64,000 nucleotides of DNA, from assembly GCF_000826545.1 (NCBI RefSeq), contig NZ_CDME01000002.1, positions 372,001 through 436,000 on the forward strand. Direction: 5' to 3'. The position numbers and the translations under genes were made by a program. The notes under the pieces were generated by a model. It was not told where the DNA came from. It did no database searches and was given only the letters and a program-made list of their open reading frames with translations. The stretch comes from Kibdelosporangium sp. MJ126-NF4. Its GTDB lineage: Bacteria > Actinomycetota > Actinomycetes > Mycobacteriales > Pseudonocardiaceae. Of this stretch, positions 51,778 through 60,315 are shown one piece after another. How positions within the stretch are numbered: the first letter of the stretch is position 1; each line of letters begins with the position of its first letter.

Positions 51778-53382
51778 TCAGTGGCCCCGGAACGCCTCCT
51801 CCAGCCACCACGCGCCGTGTGTGGCCGTGACCTTCGCGTCGATCAGCAGTGGCTTGTCCCGCGGCCCGGCCAGCCAGGTCCCCAAGCCTGCCAGGTCGGC
51901 GCTGCGGCGTACGGTCAGGCCGTCACAGCCGAATCCGCTACCGATCGCGGCGATGTCGGTCTCGGGGAACCGAACGGCGTCCAGCGGATACCCGTCCGGA
52001 CCGAAATGGTGTACCTCGGCGCCATAGGCCGCGTCGTTGTAGACCACCACGACCATCGGCAGACCAAGCCGGACCACTGTTTCCAGTTCCGCGATCCCCA
52101 TCAACGCGCCGCCGTCGCCGAGTGCGGCCACGGGCAGCCTGTCCGGTTGGGCCAGCGCGGCGCCGATGGTGGTGGCCAGACCGAGTCCGATCGACTGGAA
52201 GGCCTGGGTGAAGCAGAACCCGCGCTCGTCCGGCACGGACAGGTAGGCGCTCGGGTAGCCCATGAAGTTGCCCGAGTCGACGCCGATCACCCGCTCGGCG
52301 GGCAGCAGGGCGTCCAGCGTGACCGACAGGGTCCGCGGGTCGATTCGGTCGCCGTCGGACTCGTCGTCGAACGGCACATCACGCCAGGTGCCTTCCCGTG
52401 CGATCCGGGCGGCCAGTTCCGTCGAGCGATAGCCGGGTTTGGGCTCGACAGCGGCCAGCAGGGCCTTGGCCACCGCACGGGTGTCACCCACCAGGCCGAC
52501 GTCGACCGGGCGGTGCAGGCCGATCGCATCGGGGTCGATGTCGACCTGGGCGACTCGGGCGTCCGAGCCGATCAGGGTTCCGTGTCGCGTGGTCCACATG
52601 TTCAGCGCGCAGCCCCAGCCGACGATCAGGTCCGCGCCGCTGATCAACTCCACCGCCAGTGGGGTGGCGAAGCCGCCCGAGATTCCCAGTGACCAGGGAT
52701 TTCCCGGGAAGAGGCCGTTCGCCACCGCCGAGGTGGCCAGCAGCGCGCCGCAGCGCGACGCCAACTCGGCCAGGTCCGCGGCGGCGTGCCGGGCGCCGCG
52801 TCCGGCGACGAACACCGGCCGACGGGCCGTCGCGAGCAGCGCTGCCAGGTCCGTGACGTCCGGTTCCGGCTGGTCGTGCTCGTGGAGCTCTGGCATGGCG
52901 TCCAGGGCCGGGTGGTTCTGGACGTCGAGGGGGAGGTTGAGCAGGACCGTGCGGTTGCCGCGGGCCAGGCGAACCGCGTTGGTGACGTCCTCGTGGGCGT
53001 TTTCCGCCGTGACCCGCAGCGAGATGGCGCCGACCGACGTGGCCAACGCGGCCTGGTCGACGAAGAAGTTCGACCGTGGTGCGGTCGCCTCTGCGGCCAG
53101 CACGAGCAACGGGGTCCGGCTTTTGGCCGCTTCGGCGATGCCCGTCATCGCGTTCGTCAGGCCGCAGCCCTGGTGCACCGACAACACGCCGAGTCGGCCG
53201 CTGGTGCGCGCGTAGGCGTCGGCCATGGTCGCCGCGCCGCCCTCGTGCCGTGCCGCGATGTACCGGGCGCCACCGCTGATCAGGGCGTTGGTGACGTGGA
53301 AGTTGCCGCTGCCGACCACGCCGAAGACGTGGTCGGCACCGAGGTCGGTCAGTACTCGGCCGACGGTGTGTGCGACGGTCAT
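51778..53382 (-). CDS. Thiamine-diphosphate-dependent 2-oxoacid decarboxylase-like enzyme
   Basis: A 534-residue ThDP enzyme of the acetolactate synthase/benzoylformate decarboxylase family. The N-terminal pyrimidine domain has HVFGVVGSGNFHVTNALI and the catalytic glutamate in RHEGGAATMADAYAR. The C-terminal domain has the cofactor motif ALGDGGALMG with YNDAAYG. Quaternary domains appear complete. The ATG at 53382 overlaps the cyclase-family hydrolase stop (ATGA), so the two act in one pathway. A hydrolase followed by a ThDP decarboxylase would fit ring opening to a 2-oxoacid and its decarboxylation. It is the last gene of the minus-strand operon. Exact substrate unknown. Confidence 0.86.
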   Translation of the reverse strand: MTVAHTVGRVLTDLGADHVFGVVGSGNFHVTNALISGGARYIAARHEGGAATMADAYARTSGRLGVLSVHQGCGLTNAMTGIAEAAKSRTPLLVLAAEATAPRSNFFVDQAALATSVGAISLRVTAENAHEDVTNAVRLARGNRTVLLNLPLDVQNHPALDAMPELHEHDQPEPDVTDLAALLATARRPVFVAGRGARHAAADLAELASRCGALLATSAVANGLFPGNPWSLGISGGFATPLAVELISGADLIVGWGCALNMWTTRHGTLIGSDARVAQVDIDPDAIGLHRPVDVGLVGDTRAVAKALLAAVEPKPGYRSTELAARIAREGTWRDVPFDDESDGDRIDPRTLSVTLDALLPAERVIGVDSGNFMGYPSAYLSVPDERGFCFTQAFQSIGLGLATTIGAALAQPDRLPVAALGDGGALMGIAELETVVRLGLPMVVVVYNDAAYGAEVHHFGPDGYPLDAVRFPETDIAAIGSGFGCDGLTVRRSADLAGLGTWLAGPRDKPLLIDAKVTATHGAWWLEEAFRGH

Positions 53383-54140
53383 CGCTCGACCAACGCGAGG
53401 ACCCGAGCCGGGCTGCCCGACCCGCCGACGATCGGCAGTGGCCCGGCCAGTACCACGGCGCCCGTCGGTGGCAGGGTGGCGAGGTTGCGCAGCTGCGTCA
53501 GGCCGTACTTGTTGGCGCCCAACAGGTACGAGTGGCACGGGAACGCGGGCTCGAAGGAGTGCGCGGCACCGGCGTCGGTGCCGACCGTCTCCACGCCGAC
53601 CCCGACGATCGGTGTCTCCTCGGCCAGCCAACGGGCACAGTCGACCGAGATGCCGGGGGTGTGCCCTTCGTTGAGGAACGCGGCCTGCTCCTCGCCGTGG
53701 ACGTCCCAGCCGGTGCGGTAGAGCAGCCAGCCGCCGTCCGGCAGCGGGCCGAACTCTTCCTGCCAGGCGCGGACGTGCTCGATCTCCAGCAGGAAGTCCG
53801 GGTTTGCCTTGGCCCGGTCGGCGAAGTCCAGCACGGCGGCCGGTGCGATCAGCCGCTGCGGCGGGACTTCCGAGACGTCCTGGCCGTCGCGGGCGGTCAC
53901 CCAGTGGACGGGTGCGTCGAAGTGGGTGCCGGTGTGTTCACCGGTGTGGATGTCGTTCCAGTACCAGGCCGGGCCGCGGTCGTCGTAGCGGCTGATCTCC
54001 TCCAACCGGAACGGGATGGTGTTGGCGAACGGTGCGGGCAACTGCAGCAGCGGCGTGCCGGAGTGCAGTGGCGCGGTCAGGTCGACGACCTCCACCCGGC
54101 CGGTGCCCAACGCGTCAAGCAGGTTCCGCAGAACCGACAT
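53379..54140 (-). CDS. Cyclase-family metal hydrolase (kynurenine formamidase / isatin hydrolase-like)
   Basis: A 253-residue protein of the cyclase family (PF04199-type). The metal motif HTGTHFDAPVHW (HxGTHxDxPxH) is complete, and the later GVGVETVGTDAG and HSYLLGANKYGLTQLRNLATLP blocks are typical. Characterised members hydrolyse N-formylkynurenine or isatin, or related amides. It is coupled by ATGA overlap to the ThDP enzyme and lies 12 bases after the bicupin gene. An amide or lactam ring-opening role is inferred. Confidence 0.86.
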   Translation of the reverse strand: MSVLRNLLDALGTGRVEVVDLTAPLHSGTPLLQLPAPFANTIPFRLEEISRYDDRGPAWYWNDIHTGEHTGTHFDAPVHWVTARDGQDVSEVPPQRLIAPAAVLDFADRAKANPDFLLEIEHVRAWQEEFGPLPDGGWLLYRTGWDVHGEEQAAFLNEGHTPGISVDCARWLAEETPIVGVGVETVGTDAGAAHSFEPAFPCHSYLLGANKYGLTQLRNLATLPPTGAVVLAGPLPIVGGSGSPARVLALVER

Positions 54141-54152
54141 GGTCTTCTCCTG

Positions 54153-54848
54153 TTACTCCACGGGGATGTTCTGGGTGGGGCTGCCCGCGGGCGTGAACAC
54201 GCCGAGCAGCCGCAGGAAGCCGTCTTCGAGGTTCTCGACGCGGTGATGCACACCCGCGGGCAGGTAGAAGCAACTGCCGGGACCGATCTCGGACACCTCG
54301 CCCGCGATCTCCACCCGGCCGGAACCACCCACCACGAAAGCCATCTCGCTGTAGGGATGGTAGTGCATGGGCGTGCGGATCGTCGGGATGTAGCCCAGGA
54401 ACTGGGTCACCCCCGAACACCCGCTGTCCGGGTCGAACAGCACCTGGAACTCCCGCTGGCTCACTGCGTCCAGAGTGGACTGGTCCGCCAGGTCGATGAC
54501 CGCCCGCGCGGCACCGCACTCGACGTCCTGGCTGATGTCGGCGGACACCGACACCAGCACCAACTCCTCGTCCGCGGTGATCTCGTAGGACTGCGTGCCG
54601 ACGATCAACGCTGCCAGCTCGGGCCGTAACGGATGGTCGCCGTCTTCCCGGTGCAGTGTTCCGCTGCCGGACAGCACGTACAGCGTCTCCAGCCGGTCCG
54701 TGCCGGGTGACCGTGCGCCGGAGCGGCCCGGTCGGCAGTGGTAGACCACTTGGCGCAGGCCGTTGTCGTCGTCCTCGTGTGTCTCGTACGCGGTGACTGT
54801 GTCCTCTCGGGATGACTTGGCGTCGGTGTAGTGGACGGCCTTGGTCAT
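54153..54848 (-). CDS. Bicupin protein
   Basis: A 231-residue protein with two cupin barrels. The first is LETLYVLSGSGTLHREDGDHPLRP, and the second is more canonical, HYHPYSEMAFVVGGSGRVEIAGE followed by GSCFYLPAGVHHRVENL. The second has the metal-binding His residues (HYHPYSE, then VHHRVEN); the first is degenerate. Bicupins include dioxygenases, decarboxylases and sugar isomerases. The start at 54848 overlaps the OsmC stop by four bases. It may be a dioxygenase or a ligand-binding member of the catabolic operon. Confidence 0.82.
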   Translation of the reverse strand: MTKAVHYTDAKSSREDTVTAYETHEDDDNGLRQVVYHCRPGRSGARSPGTDRLETLYVLSGSGTLHREDGDHPLRPELAALIVGTQSYEITADEELVLVSVSADISQDVECGAARAVIDLADQSTLDAVSQREFQVLFDPDSGCSGVTQFLGYIPTIRTPMHYHPYSEMAFVVGGSGRVEIAGEVSEIGPGSCFYLPAGVHHRVENLEDGFLRLLGVFTPAGSPTQNIPVE

Positions 54849-55273
54849 GACACCTCCACTTTGAGGGTGACGTCGGCGTTGTACAGCAACCGAACCGGAC
54901 ACGTGCGTTCGGCCTGTTCGGCCAGTTCCACGACGACCTCGGCGGGCAGCCCCGGGACGGCGACCACGCAGGACAGCTCGACTGTGGGGATTCGGAAGCC
55001 CTCGTCGGTCTGCACCAGGTGGACGACAGCGGTGGCGTCGATCGACTCCACCGGAGTGTCCCGCTCCTCACACAGGTTCGCCAGTGACATCGCGAAGCAC
55101 CCGGCCAGCGCCGAGCCGAGGAGTTCCTCCGGATTGGTCGCGGGTTCCTCGCCGACCCGGCTGCGCAGGCTGAACGGCAGCGAGGCGCCCCGGCGTCCCA
55201 GGTCCAGGGTGCCCTGTCCGGTGGACGCGGGACCGCTCCACCGGGCGCGGGAGGTCTTACGGACGTGTAGCAC
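54845..55273 (-). CDS. OsmC/Ohr-family thiol peroxidase-like protein
   Basis: A 142-residue OsmC-fold protein. Both redox cysteines are present, in LAGCFAMSLANLCEE and in ERTCPVRLLYNADV. OsmC proteins reduce organic hydroperoxides with thiols. In an operon with monooxygenase and aminotransferase genes, it could protect against peroxide side-products. It follows the class V aminotransferase after 10 bases and overlaps the bicupin start. Confidence 0.87.
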   Translation of the reverse strand: MLHVRKTSRARWSGPASTGQGTLDLGRRGASLPFSLRSRVGEEPATNPEELLGSALAGCFAMSLANLCEERDTPVESIDATAVVHLVQTDEGFRIPTVELSCVVAVPGLPAEVVVELAEQAERTCPVRLLYNADVTLKVEVS

Positions 55274-55283
55274 GTGTCTCTCC

Positions 55284-56426
55284 TCAGTTTCCGGCTCGGT
55301 AGTCGGCGATCGCCGAGCAGGCGGTGTCGATGTCGGACTCGTTGGTGAAGTAGTGGAACGAGAGCCGCAGCACGGAGCCGCGCGGCGCGGTGGCGATCCG
55401 CCGCTCGGCGAGGTATGCGGCCAGCCGGTCGGGATTGTCGTCGACCAGCGCGACCTGGGGGCCGTGCTCGCCGGGGGAGGCTGGTGCCCAGATCCGCTCT
55501 CCGGCGGCCAGGAGTCGTTCGGAGGCCAGCGCGGTCAGGCCGGTGACGTGGTTGCCGACGTCCTTCATGTCCACTCGGGACAGCAGGTTCATGCCCGCGT
55601 TGGCCGCGTACACGGCGGGGATACCCGGTGTTCCGGTCTCGAACCGGCGGGCCTGGGGCGGGTAGTCGACGGTGCGCGGGTCGAAGCGGAACGGGTCCAC
55701 CCGGCCGAACCATCCCGTCAACTGCGGTGGCAGGTCGTCGGTGACGCCGTCGCGGACGTAGAGGAACGCGACCCCGGGCAGGCCGAGCATGTACTTCAGC
55801 GCGCCGGAGACGAGGTAGTCGCAGTCCAGTTCGCGCACGTCGACCGGGAGCACGCCAGCGGCCTGGTAGGCGTCCATGAACACCTTCGCGCCCACCTCAC
55901 GCGCACGGGCGACGGCCGCGTCGACCGGCATCCGCGCGCCGTTGCGGTACGACGCCACGGGAACAGACACCAACGCGGTGCGTTCACTGATCGCGGCGAC
56001 CAGTTCGTCCGGATCGACCGTGGCGCCCCGCTCGGGCACGTGGACGACCTCGGCGCCCCGGGCCGCCTGCGCCACCCACACGTGCCCGACCGAGGGGAAC
56101 TCCATGTCCGTGGTGACGACAACCGGCCGCTTCGAATAGTCCTGTGTGGACGCTATCTGGTACGCGCCGTCGGAGGCGCAGTGCACCACGGCGATCTCGT
56201 CCGGGGTGGCGCCGATCAGCGCGGCGAACCGGCGGCGAGCCTGGTCGACCTCGGCCATCCACGCCTCCCACGGCGCTCCGTGTTCGCGCATGCTGAAGGT
56301 CAGCTCGTGCAGAGCGGTCAGCAGTTCCCCGGAGAGCGCGCCCTGGCTGCAGCTGGCCAGGTGGACAGTGTCGGCGAGCACCGGGAAGTTCGCCCGGAAC
56401 TGGCCACTGGTGAGTTTCACCTGCAT
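55284..56426 (-). CDS. Class V aminotransferase / cysteine-desulfurase-fold PLP enzyme
   Basis: A 380-residue PLP enzyme of aminotransferase class V. Features are the N-terminal HLASCSQGALSGELLTAL, the PLP-binding HCASDGAYQIA, the cofactor aspartate in KVFMDAYQAAGVLPVD, and Lys in YLVSGALKYMLGLPG. It could be an aminotransferase, a C-S or C-N lyase, or kynureninase-like. It is the first gene of a five-gene minus-strand operon ending with the ThDP enzyme. A 17-bp palindrome lies 20-36 bases upstream of its ATG. Confidence 0.84.
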   Translation of the reverse strand: MQVKLTSGQFRANFPVLADTVHLASCSQGALSGELLTALHELTFSMREHGAPWEAWMAEVDQARRRFAALIGATPDEIAVVHCASDGAYQIASTQDYSKRPVVVTTDMEFPSVGHVWVAQAARGAEVVHVPERGATVDPDELVAAISERTALVSVPVASYRNGARMPVDAAVARAREVGAKVFMDAYQAAGVLPVDVRELDCDYLVSGALKYMLGLPGVAFLYVRDGVTDDLPPQLTGWFGRVDPFRFDPRTVDYPPQARRFETGTPGIPAVYAANAGMNLLSRVDMKDVGNHVTGLTALASERLLAAGERIWAPASPGEHGPQVALVDDNPDRLAAYLAERRIATAPRGSVLRLSFHYFTNESDIDTACSAIADYRAGN

Positions 56427-56435
56427 CGGCCCCTC

Positions 56436-56462
56436 GCTAAAACTTGTTTAGTGTCACTAAAC
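56436..56462 (-). promoter_or_regulatory. Operator-like region before the aminotransferase operon
   Basis: It contains the perfect palindrome GTTTAGTG-T-CACTAAAC (56446-56462), immediately preceded by GCTAAAAC (56436-56443). The 22-base stretch from 56436 matches a stretch upstream of the ABC operon (63921-63942) at about 15 or 16 positions, with GCTAAAAC-N2-GTT shared. The XRE-cupin regulator gene is directly upstream. Confidence 0.6.
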
Positions 56463-56506
56463 GATGGTAGGAACTGGAAGCGACCGGAGTCAACGGGGCG
56501 GGCGGT

Positions 56507-57046
56507 TCAGTAGCTCGGCGGCGTGACCGCGAGCAGGAACCGGACCGGCTTGCTGGTCTCGTTGAGGTAGCGGTGCGGGCTTCGGGAGTCGAACGTCGCG
56601 CTGTCCCCGGTTCGCAGCACGTGCCGGTCACCGTCCACTTCGACCACCAGACGGCCGGTCAGCACCACGACGCACTCGTCGGACGGATGGCTCCAGCCGG
56701 TCTCCGACGACGCGGCGCCGGGCTCGAGCAGGCCTTCGAGCACCTCGATCCGGCCAGTGCCCGCCGACACTCGCTGGTAGACGATCTCCCCGTGCGGCGA
56801 GCGGATGTCCATCCGGCTGTCCTTGCGCACCACAGCGACCGGCTCCGAGTCGGACTCCTGGAACAGGCTGAACACCGGCGTGTCCAGCACCCTGGCGATC
56901 CGCCGGACGGTTTCCAGGCTCGGGTCGGTGATGCCCCGCTCCACCTGGCTGATCATGCCGACCGACACGTCGGCCGCCTTGGCCAGTTCGGTCACCGTCA
57001 TCGCCCGTCCGGTCCGAAGTTCGCGGATCCGTTCGCCGATCATCAT
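56507..57046 (-). CDS. XRE-family regulator with C-terminal cupin domain
   Basis: A 179-residue regulator. The N-terminal helix-turn-helix reads IGERIRELRTGRAMTVTELAKAADVSVGMISQVERGITDPSLETVRRIARVL, and a cupin ligand-binding domain occupies residues about 100-179 (WSHPSDECVVVLTGRLVVEVDGD, then SATFDSRSPHRYLN). PuuR-like proteins of this type repress catabolic operons until a ligand binds. It sits between two catabolic operons that share operator-like sequences, so it is the likely regulator of both. The ATG at 57046 follows AGGGGA; the next ATG codon (57043) is an alternative. Confidence 0.86.
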   Translation of the reverse strand: MMIGERIRELRTGRAMTVTELAKAADVSVGMISQVERGITDPSLETVRRIARVLDTPVFSLFQESDSEPVAVVRKDSRMDIRSPHGEIVYQRVSAGTGRIEVLEGLLEPGAASSETGWSHPSDECVVVLTGRLVVEVDGDRHVLRTGDSATFDSRSPHRYLNETSKPVRFLLAVTPPSY

Positions 57047-57093
57047 ATTTCCCCTGTCTCCCAGCACTTGACGAACCGAGACACTAGCCCGCG

Positions 57094-58077
57094 CTAGCGC
57101 AAGCTCGGCAGCACCTCCGCGCCGAGCAGACGCACGGCGGCGGCCGGGTCGGGCCCGAGCGGACCGCCGATGCTCAGTTCGGTCACCCCGGCGTCGATCA
57201 GGCCGCGCAGCCTGGCCGCCACCTCGTCCGGGGTGCCGGTCACGGCCAGCCGCAGCATGTCGTCGGTGACCAGCCGGGCCGCCGCTTCCACACCCCCGGT
57301 CCGCATCGCCTCGGTGATCGGCGCGAAGTCCTCCTCGGCCAGGCCGACCGCGGCCAGATCCCGGTCGGACAGGTACGGGCCGAAGAACGCGATGGTCGGC
57401 CGGATCAGGCCCCCGGCCACGGCGGGATCATCGGCCACCGACACCCACACGCACCCGGCGATCGCCGGATCACGTCCGGTGCCGCTCGCCCCGGCCCGCA
57501 CCCACCGGACGATCTCCGGCGCGGTCTCCGGGGGAAACAGGATCGGCAGCACACCGTCGCCGTAACCGCCCGCCTCGGTCAGGAACCGCTGCCCGTAGCC
57601 GGTGACGTAGATCGGGACAGCACCGCGCTGGGGCCGGAAACCCAACGCATTCCCCGGTTTCCACCGGAAGTGCCGCCCAGTGGGCGGTTCCTCGCCAGCC
57701 AGGAGCGCACGGACCAACGCGACCGCCTCCGCGGTGCGAGCCGGGATCTCACTGCCGTCGATGCCCAACTTGGGCACCATGTCCCCGGTGTGCGCGCCGA
57801 TACCGGCCAGCGCCCGCCCGCCGGACAGCAGGTCGAGTGTGCCCAGGAACGCGGCGATCTCGGACGGGTCGACCGTCGCGGGGTTCATTCCCAGCGCGCC
57901 GATGTGGATCCGGCTGGTCCGCTGTGCCACGGCGGTGCACAGCGCCCACGAGTGCAGCATGAACGGATCACTGGCGAACCACACCTGGTCGAACCCGGAC
58001 TGCTCGGCGACGACCGCGAGGTCGACCAAGTCGGCCGGACCGCCGACGAACTGGGTCAGCCTGATGCTGACGACCAC
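57094..58077 (-). CDS. Luciferase-like (LLM) flavin/F420-dependent oxidoreductase
   Basis: A 327-residue TIM-barrel protein. Features include GFDQVWFASDPF, RIHIGALGMNPATVDPSEIAAFLGTLDLLSGGRALAGIGAH, the PIYVTGYGQRFLTEAGGYGDGVL segment and a C-terminal GVTELSIGGPLGP. F420-dependent methylene-tetrahydromethanopterin-reductase-like members and FMN monooxygenases share this form; the cofactor cannot be settled by eye. The GTG at 58077 follows GGGAGGAAA. It is the last gene of the ABC-transport operon, 11 bases after the DppC-like permease, and probably acts on the imported substrate. Confidence 0.82.
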   Translation of the reverse strand: MVVSIRLTQFVGGPADLVDLAVVAEQSGFDQVWFASDPFMLHSWALCTAVAQRTSRIHIGALGMNPATVDPSEIAAFLGTLDLLSGGRALAGIGAHTGDMVPKLGIDGSEIPARTAEAVALVRALLAGEEPPTGRHFRWKPGNALGFRPQRGAVPIYVTGYGQRFLTEAGGYGDGVLPILFPPETAPEIVRWVRAGASGTGRDPAIAGCVWVSVADDPAVAGGLIRPTIAFFGPYLSDRDLAAVGLAEEDFAPITEAMRTGGVEAAARLVTDDMLRLAVTGTPDEVAARLRGLIDAGVTELSIGGPLGPDPAAAVRLLGAEVLPSLR

Positions 58078-58088
58078 ACTTTCCTCCC

Positions 58089-58934
58089 TTACCGTCGTGG
58101 CGACAGCCGGTCCTGCACGGCGTCGCCGAGAATCGTGAACGCGAGGACCACCAGCGCGATGGCCAGGCCGGGGAACAGCGAGTACCACCAGGCGTCCAAC
58201 AGGAACCCCAGCCCGTCGCTGGTCATCACGCCCCATTCCGGCGTGGGCGGCCGGGCCCCGAGGCCGAGGAAACCGAGCCCGGCACTGGCCAGCACGACGA
58301 ACCCGACATCCATGGTGGCCAGCACGATCACCGGCCCGGCGGCGTTGGGCAGGACGTGCCGCAGCAGGATCCGCCTGGTCGGGGCGCCGAGCACCACCGC
58401 GCTGGCGACGTACGGCAACTGACGGACCGAGGCGACCTGACCGCGCATCAGCCGGGCGTAGGCAGGCCACCACACAGCGGCCAGCGCGATGGTGGTGTTG
58501 ACCAGACTGGGCTGCAACGCGACCACGACGACCATCGGCAGCAGGATGTACGGCACCGACAGGAACACGTCGGTGATCCGCATGATCACCTCGTCCACCC
58601 AGCCGCCGCGGAACCCCGCGACCAGACCGAGCAGTCCGCCGAACGCGGTCGAGAAAGCCACCACCGACAGACCGATGGTCAGCGAGATCCGCGCGCCGTG
58701 CACGACACGCGCGCCGATGTCCCTGCCGTTGTTGTCGGTGCCGAGCCAGTGATCCCCGGACGGCGGCAGCAGCGCCGAGCCGAGGTCGATGGCGTTCGGG
58801 TCGTAGGGCGCGAACACGTCCGGAAGCACCGCCATGAGCAGTGCCACGGCGAGCACGACGAGCGCGAACCAGGTCGCCCACTTCGGACTGTTGTGGCGAC
58901 GCAGCCGCCGCGGCGCGTTGTCAGGGCCGGTCAT
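58089..58934 (-). CDS. ABC transporter permease, DppC/OppC type
   Basis: A 281-residue membrane permease with about six helices. It has the DppC N-terminus with GTDNNGRDIGARVVHGARISL and the coupling loop EVIMRITDVFLSVPYILLP followed by RHVLPNAAGPVIVLATMDVG. Paired with the DppB-like permease, it forms the channel for a dipeptide/oligopeptide-like or nickel-type importer. The ATG at 58934 overlaps the DppB stop. The substrate-binding lipoprotein and two ATPases are upstream in the same operon. Confidence 0.9.
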   Translation of the reverse strand: MTGPDNAPRRLRRHNSPKWATWFALVVLAVALLMAVLPDVFAPYDPNAIDLGSALLPPSGDHWLGTDNNGRDIGARVVHGARISLTIGLSVVAFSTAFGGLLGLVAGFRGGWVDEVIMRITDVFLSVPYILLPMVVVVALQPSLVNTTIALAAVWWPAYARLMRGQVASVRQLPYVASAVVLGAPTRRILLRHVLPNAAGPVIVLATMDVGFVVLASAGLGFLGLGARPPTPEWGVMTSDGLGFLLDAWWYSLFPGLAIALVVLAFTILGDAVQDRLSPRR

Positions 58935-59929
58935 GACAGCCGGATCTTCGGGTCGAGGTAGGCGTGCAGCACGTCGACCAGCAGGTTCACCACGAGAAAC
59001 GCCACGGTCGCCACGAGGGTCACCCCCATCACGGAGTTGTAGTCCAGCACGGTGATCGACTCGTAGGCGTACCGGCCGATCCCCGGCCACTTGAAGATCT
59101 TCTCCACCAGCACCGAACCGCCGAGCAGGTAGCCGAACGCCAACCCGGTGACAGTCACCACCGGCAGCAACGCGTTGCGCAACGCGTGCCGGTAGACGAC
59201 CTGCCGCTCCGGCACGCCTTTCGCCCGCGCGGTCGCGATGTACGGCTCGGCGAGCGCCTCCAGCATCGCCGAACGGGTCGTGCGCATCACCCTGGCCAGC
59301 GTCGGCAGCGACAACGTGACCGCAGGCAGAACCAGGTGGTGCAGCACGTCCAGCAGCCGGACGCCGTCACCCCGCAGGACGGCGTCCAGCACCGCGAACC
59401 CGGTGATCGGGTCGGCCGGGACGCTCGCCTGGCCCTCGCTGGGCAGCCAGCCCAGTTCCGCGTAGAACACCACCACGAGCACGATGCCGATCCAGAACAC
59501 CGGCATCGCCACCCCGGCCAGGCTGATCACCCGGCCGAGGTGGTCGGCAACGCCGCCCCGGCGGGTGGCGGCCAGCACACCGAGCGGGATGCCGACCGCC
59601 AGCGCGATCAGCAGCGCCGCGAGAGTCAGTTCGATCGTGGCAGGCAACGCGTCGAGCAGGTTCTCCGCGACCGGCCGCTGGTTGGTCAGCGAGTCGCCGA
59701 GATCGCCGCTGACCAGCCGGGCGATGTAGTGCCCGAACTGCACCACCAGTGAGTCGTCCAGACCGTACTGCTCGCGGATGCGCTGGACGGCTTCCTCGCT
59801 GGCGTTCAGCCCCGCCAGCACCCGCGCCGCGTCACCGGGGACGATGTGCGTCAGCAGGAAGGTGATCGCGGCGACCGCGAACACCAGCGGGATGGCGATC
59901 AGCAACCGCCGCAGCAGGTATCGGCCCAT
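58931..59929 (-). CDS. ABC transporter permease, DppB/OppB type
   Basis: A 332-residue permease. It shows the family N-terminus MGRYLLRRLLIAIPLVFAV, the periplasmic loop ending in the ERPVAE-like segment (here NQRPVAENLLDALPATIELTL), and the EAA-type loop YIATARAKGVPERQVVYRHALRNALLPVVTVTG. It should pair with the DppC-like protein as the heterodimeric channel. The start is four bases from the preceding small gene, and the stop overlaps the DppC start. Confidence 0.9.
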   Translation of the reverse strand: MGRYLLRRLLIAIPLVFAVAAITFLLTHIVPGDAARVLAGLNASEEAVQRIREQYGLDDSLVVQFGHYIARLVSGDLGDSLTNQRPVAENLLDALPATIELTLAALLIALAVGIPLGVLAATRRGGVADHLGRVISLAGVAMPVFWIGIVLVVVFYAELGWLPSEGQASVPADPITGFAVLDAVLRGDGVRLLDVLHHLVLPAVTLSLPTLARVMRTTRSAMLEALAEPYIATARAKGVPERQVVYRHALRNALLPVVTVTGLAFGYLLGGSVLVEKIFKWPGIGRYAYESITVLDYNSVMGVTLVATVAFLVVNLLVDVLHAYLDPKIRLS

Positions 59930-59932
59930 CGG

Positions 59933-60301
59933 CTACGGCTCACCCGGCAGCCACAGCCCGCGTTCCAGCGGCTGCCAGTAGTTCAGGTCCACATTGGTCA
60001 GATATGGCTCGTACGGGTCGACCTTCTTGTACTCGGCGTACGGACCGGACCAGTCCTTGCGGCGCTCCTTGTACTCCCGTCGCGCCTGCTCGGAGTGGAA
60101 CTCGAACAACATCGTGTACCGGCCCGCCGGAGCCATGTCCGGCTGCCCGACCTCCTGGAAGTAGGACGCGGACTTCCACTCGGGGAACAACTCCGCGCGG
60201 TGCTCGGCCACCCAGCGAAACCAGGTCCGCATGCTCGCGTCGTATTCGGCCGGATCCACGTCCGGCCGGATGTTCCAGGACTCCACCTCGTAGATGCTCA
60301 A
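59933..60301 (-). CDS. Small NIPSNAP-like (dimeric alpha-beta barrel) protein
   Basis: A 122-residue protein. The N-terminal IYEVESWNIRPDVDPAEYDASMRTWFRWVAEHR and the central YTMLFEFHSEQARREYKERRKDW resemble NIPSNAP or Dabb-fold proteins. Small enzymes of this fold include monooxygenases and isomerases for aromatic compounds. The TTG at 60301 is preferred because GGAGG lies at 60308-60312; a GTG at 60307 would be too close to it. It sits between the binding-protein and permease genes, an unusual place, so it may act on the imported substrate. Confidence 0.7.
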   Translation of the reverse strand: MSIYEVESWNIRPDVDPAEYDASMRTWFRWVAEHRAELFPEWKSASYFQEVGQPDMAPAGRYTMLFEFHSEQARREYKERRKDWSGPYAEYKKVDPYEPYLTNVDLNYWQPLERGLWLPGEP

Positions 60302-60315
60302 CGCCACTCCTCCAC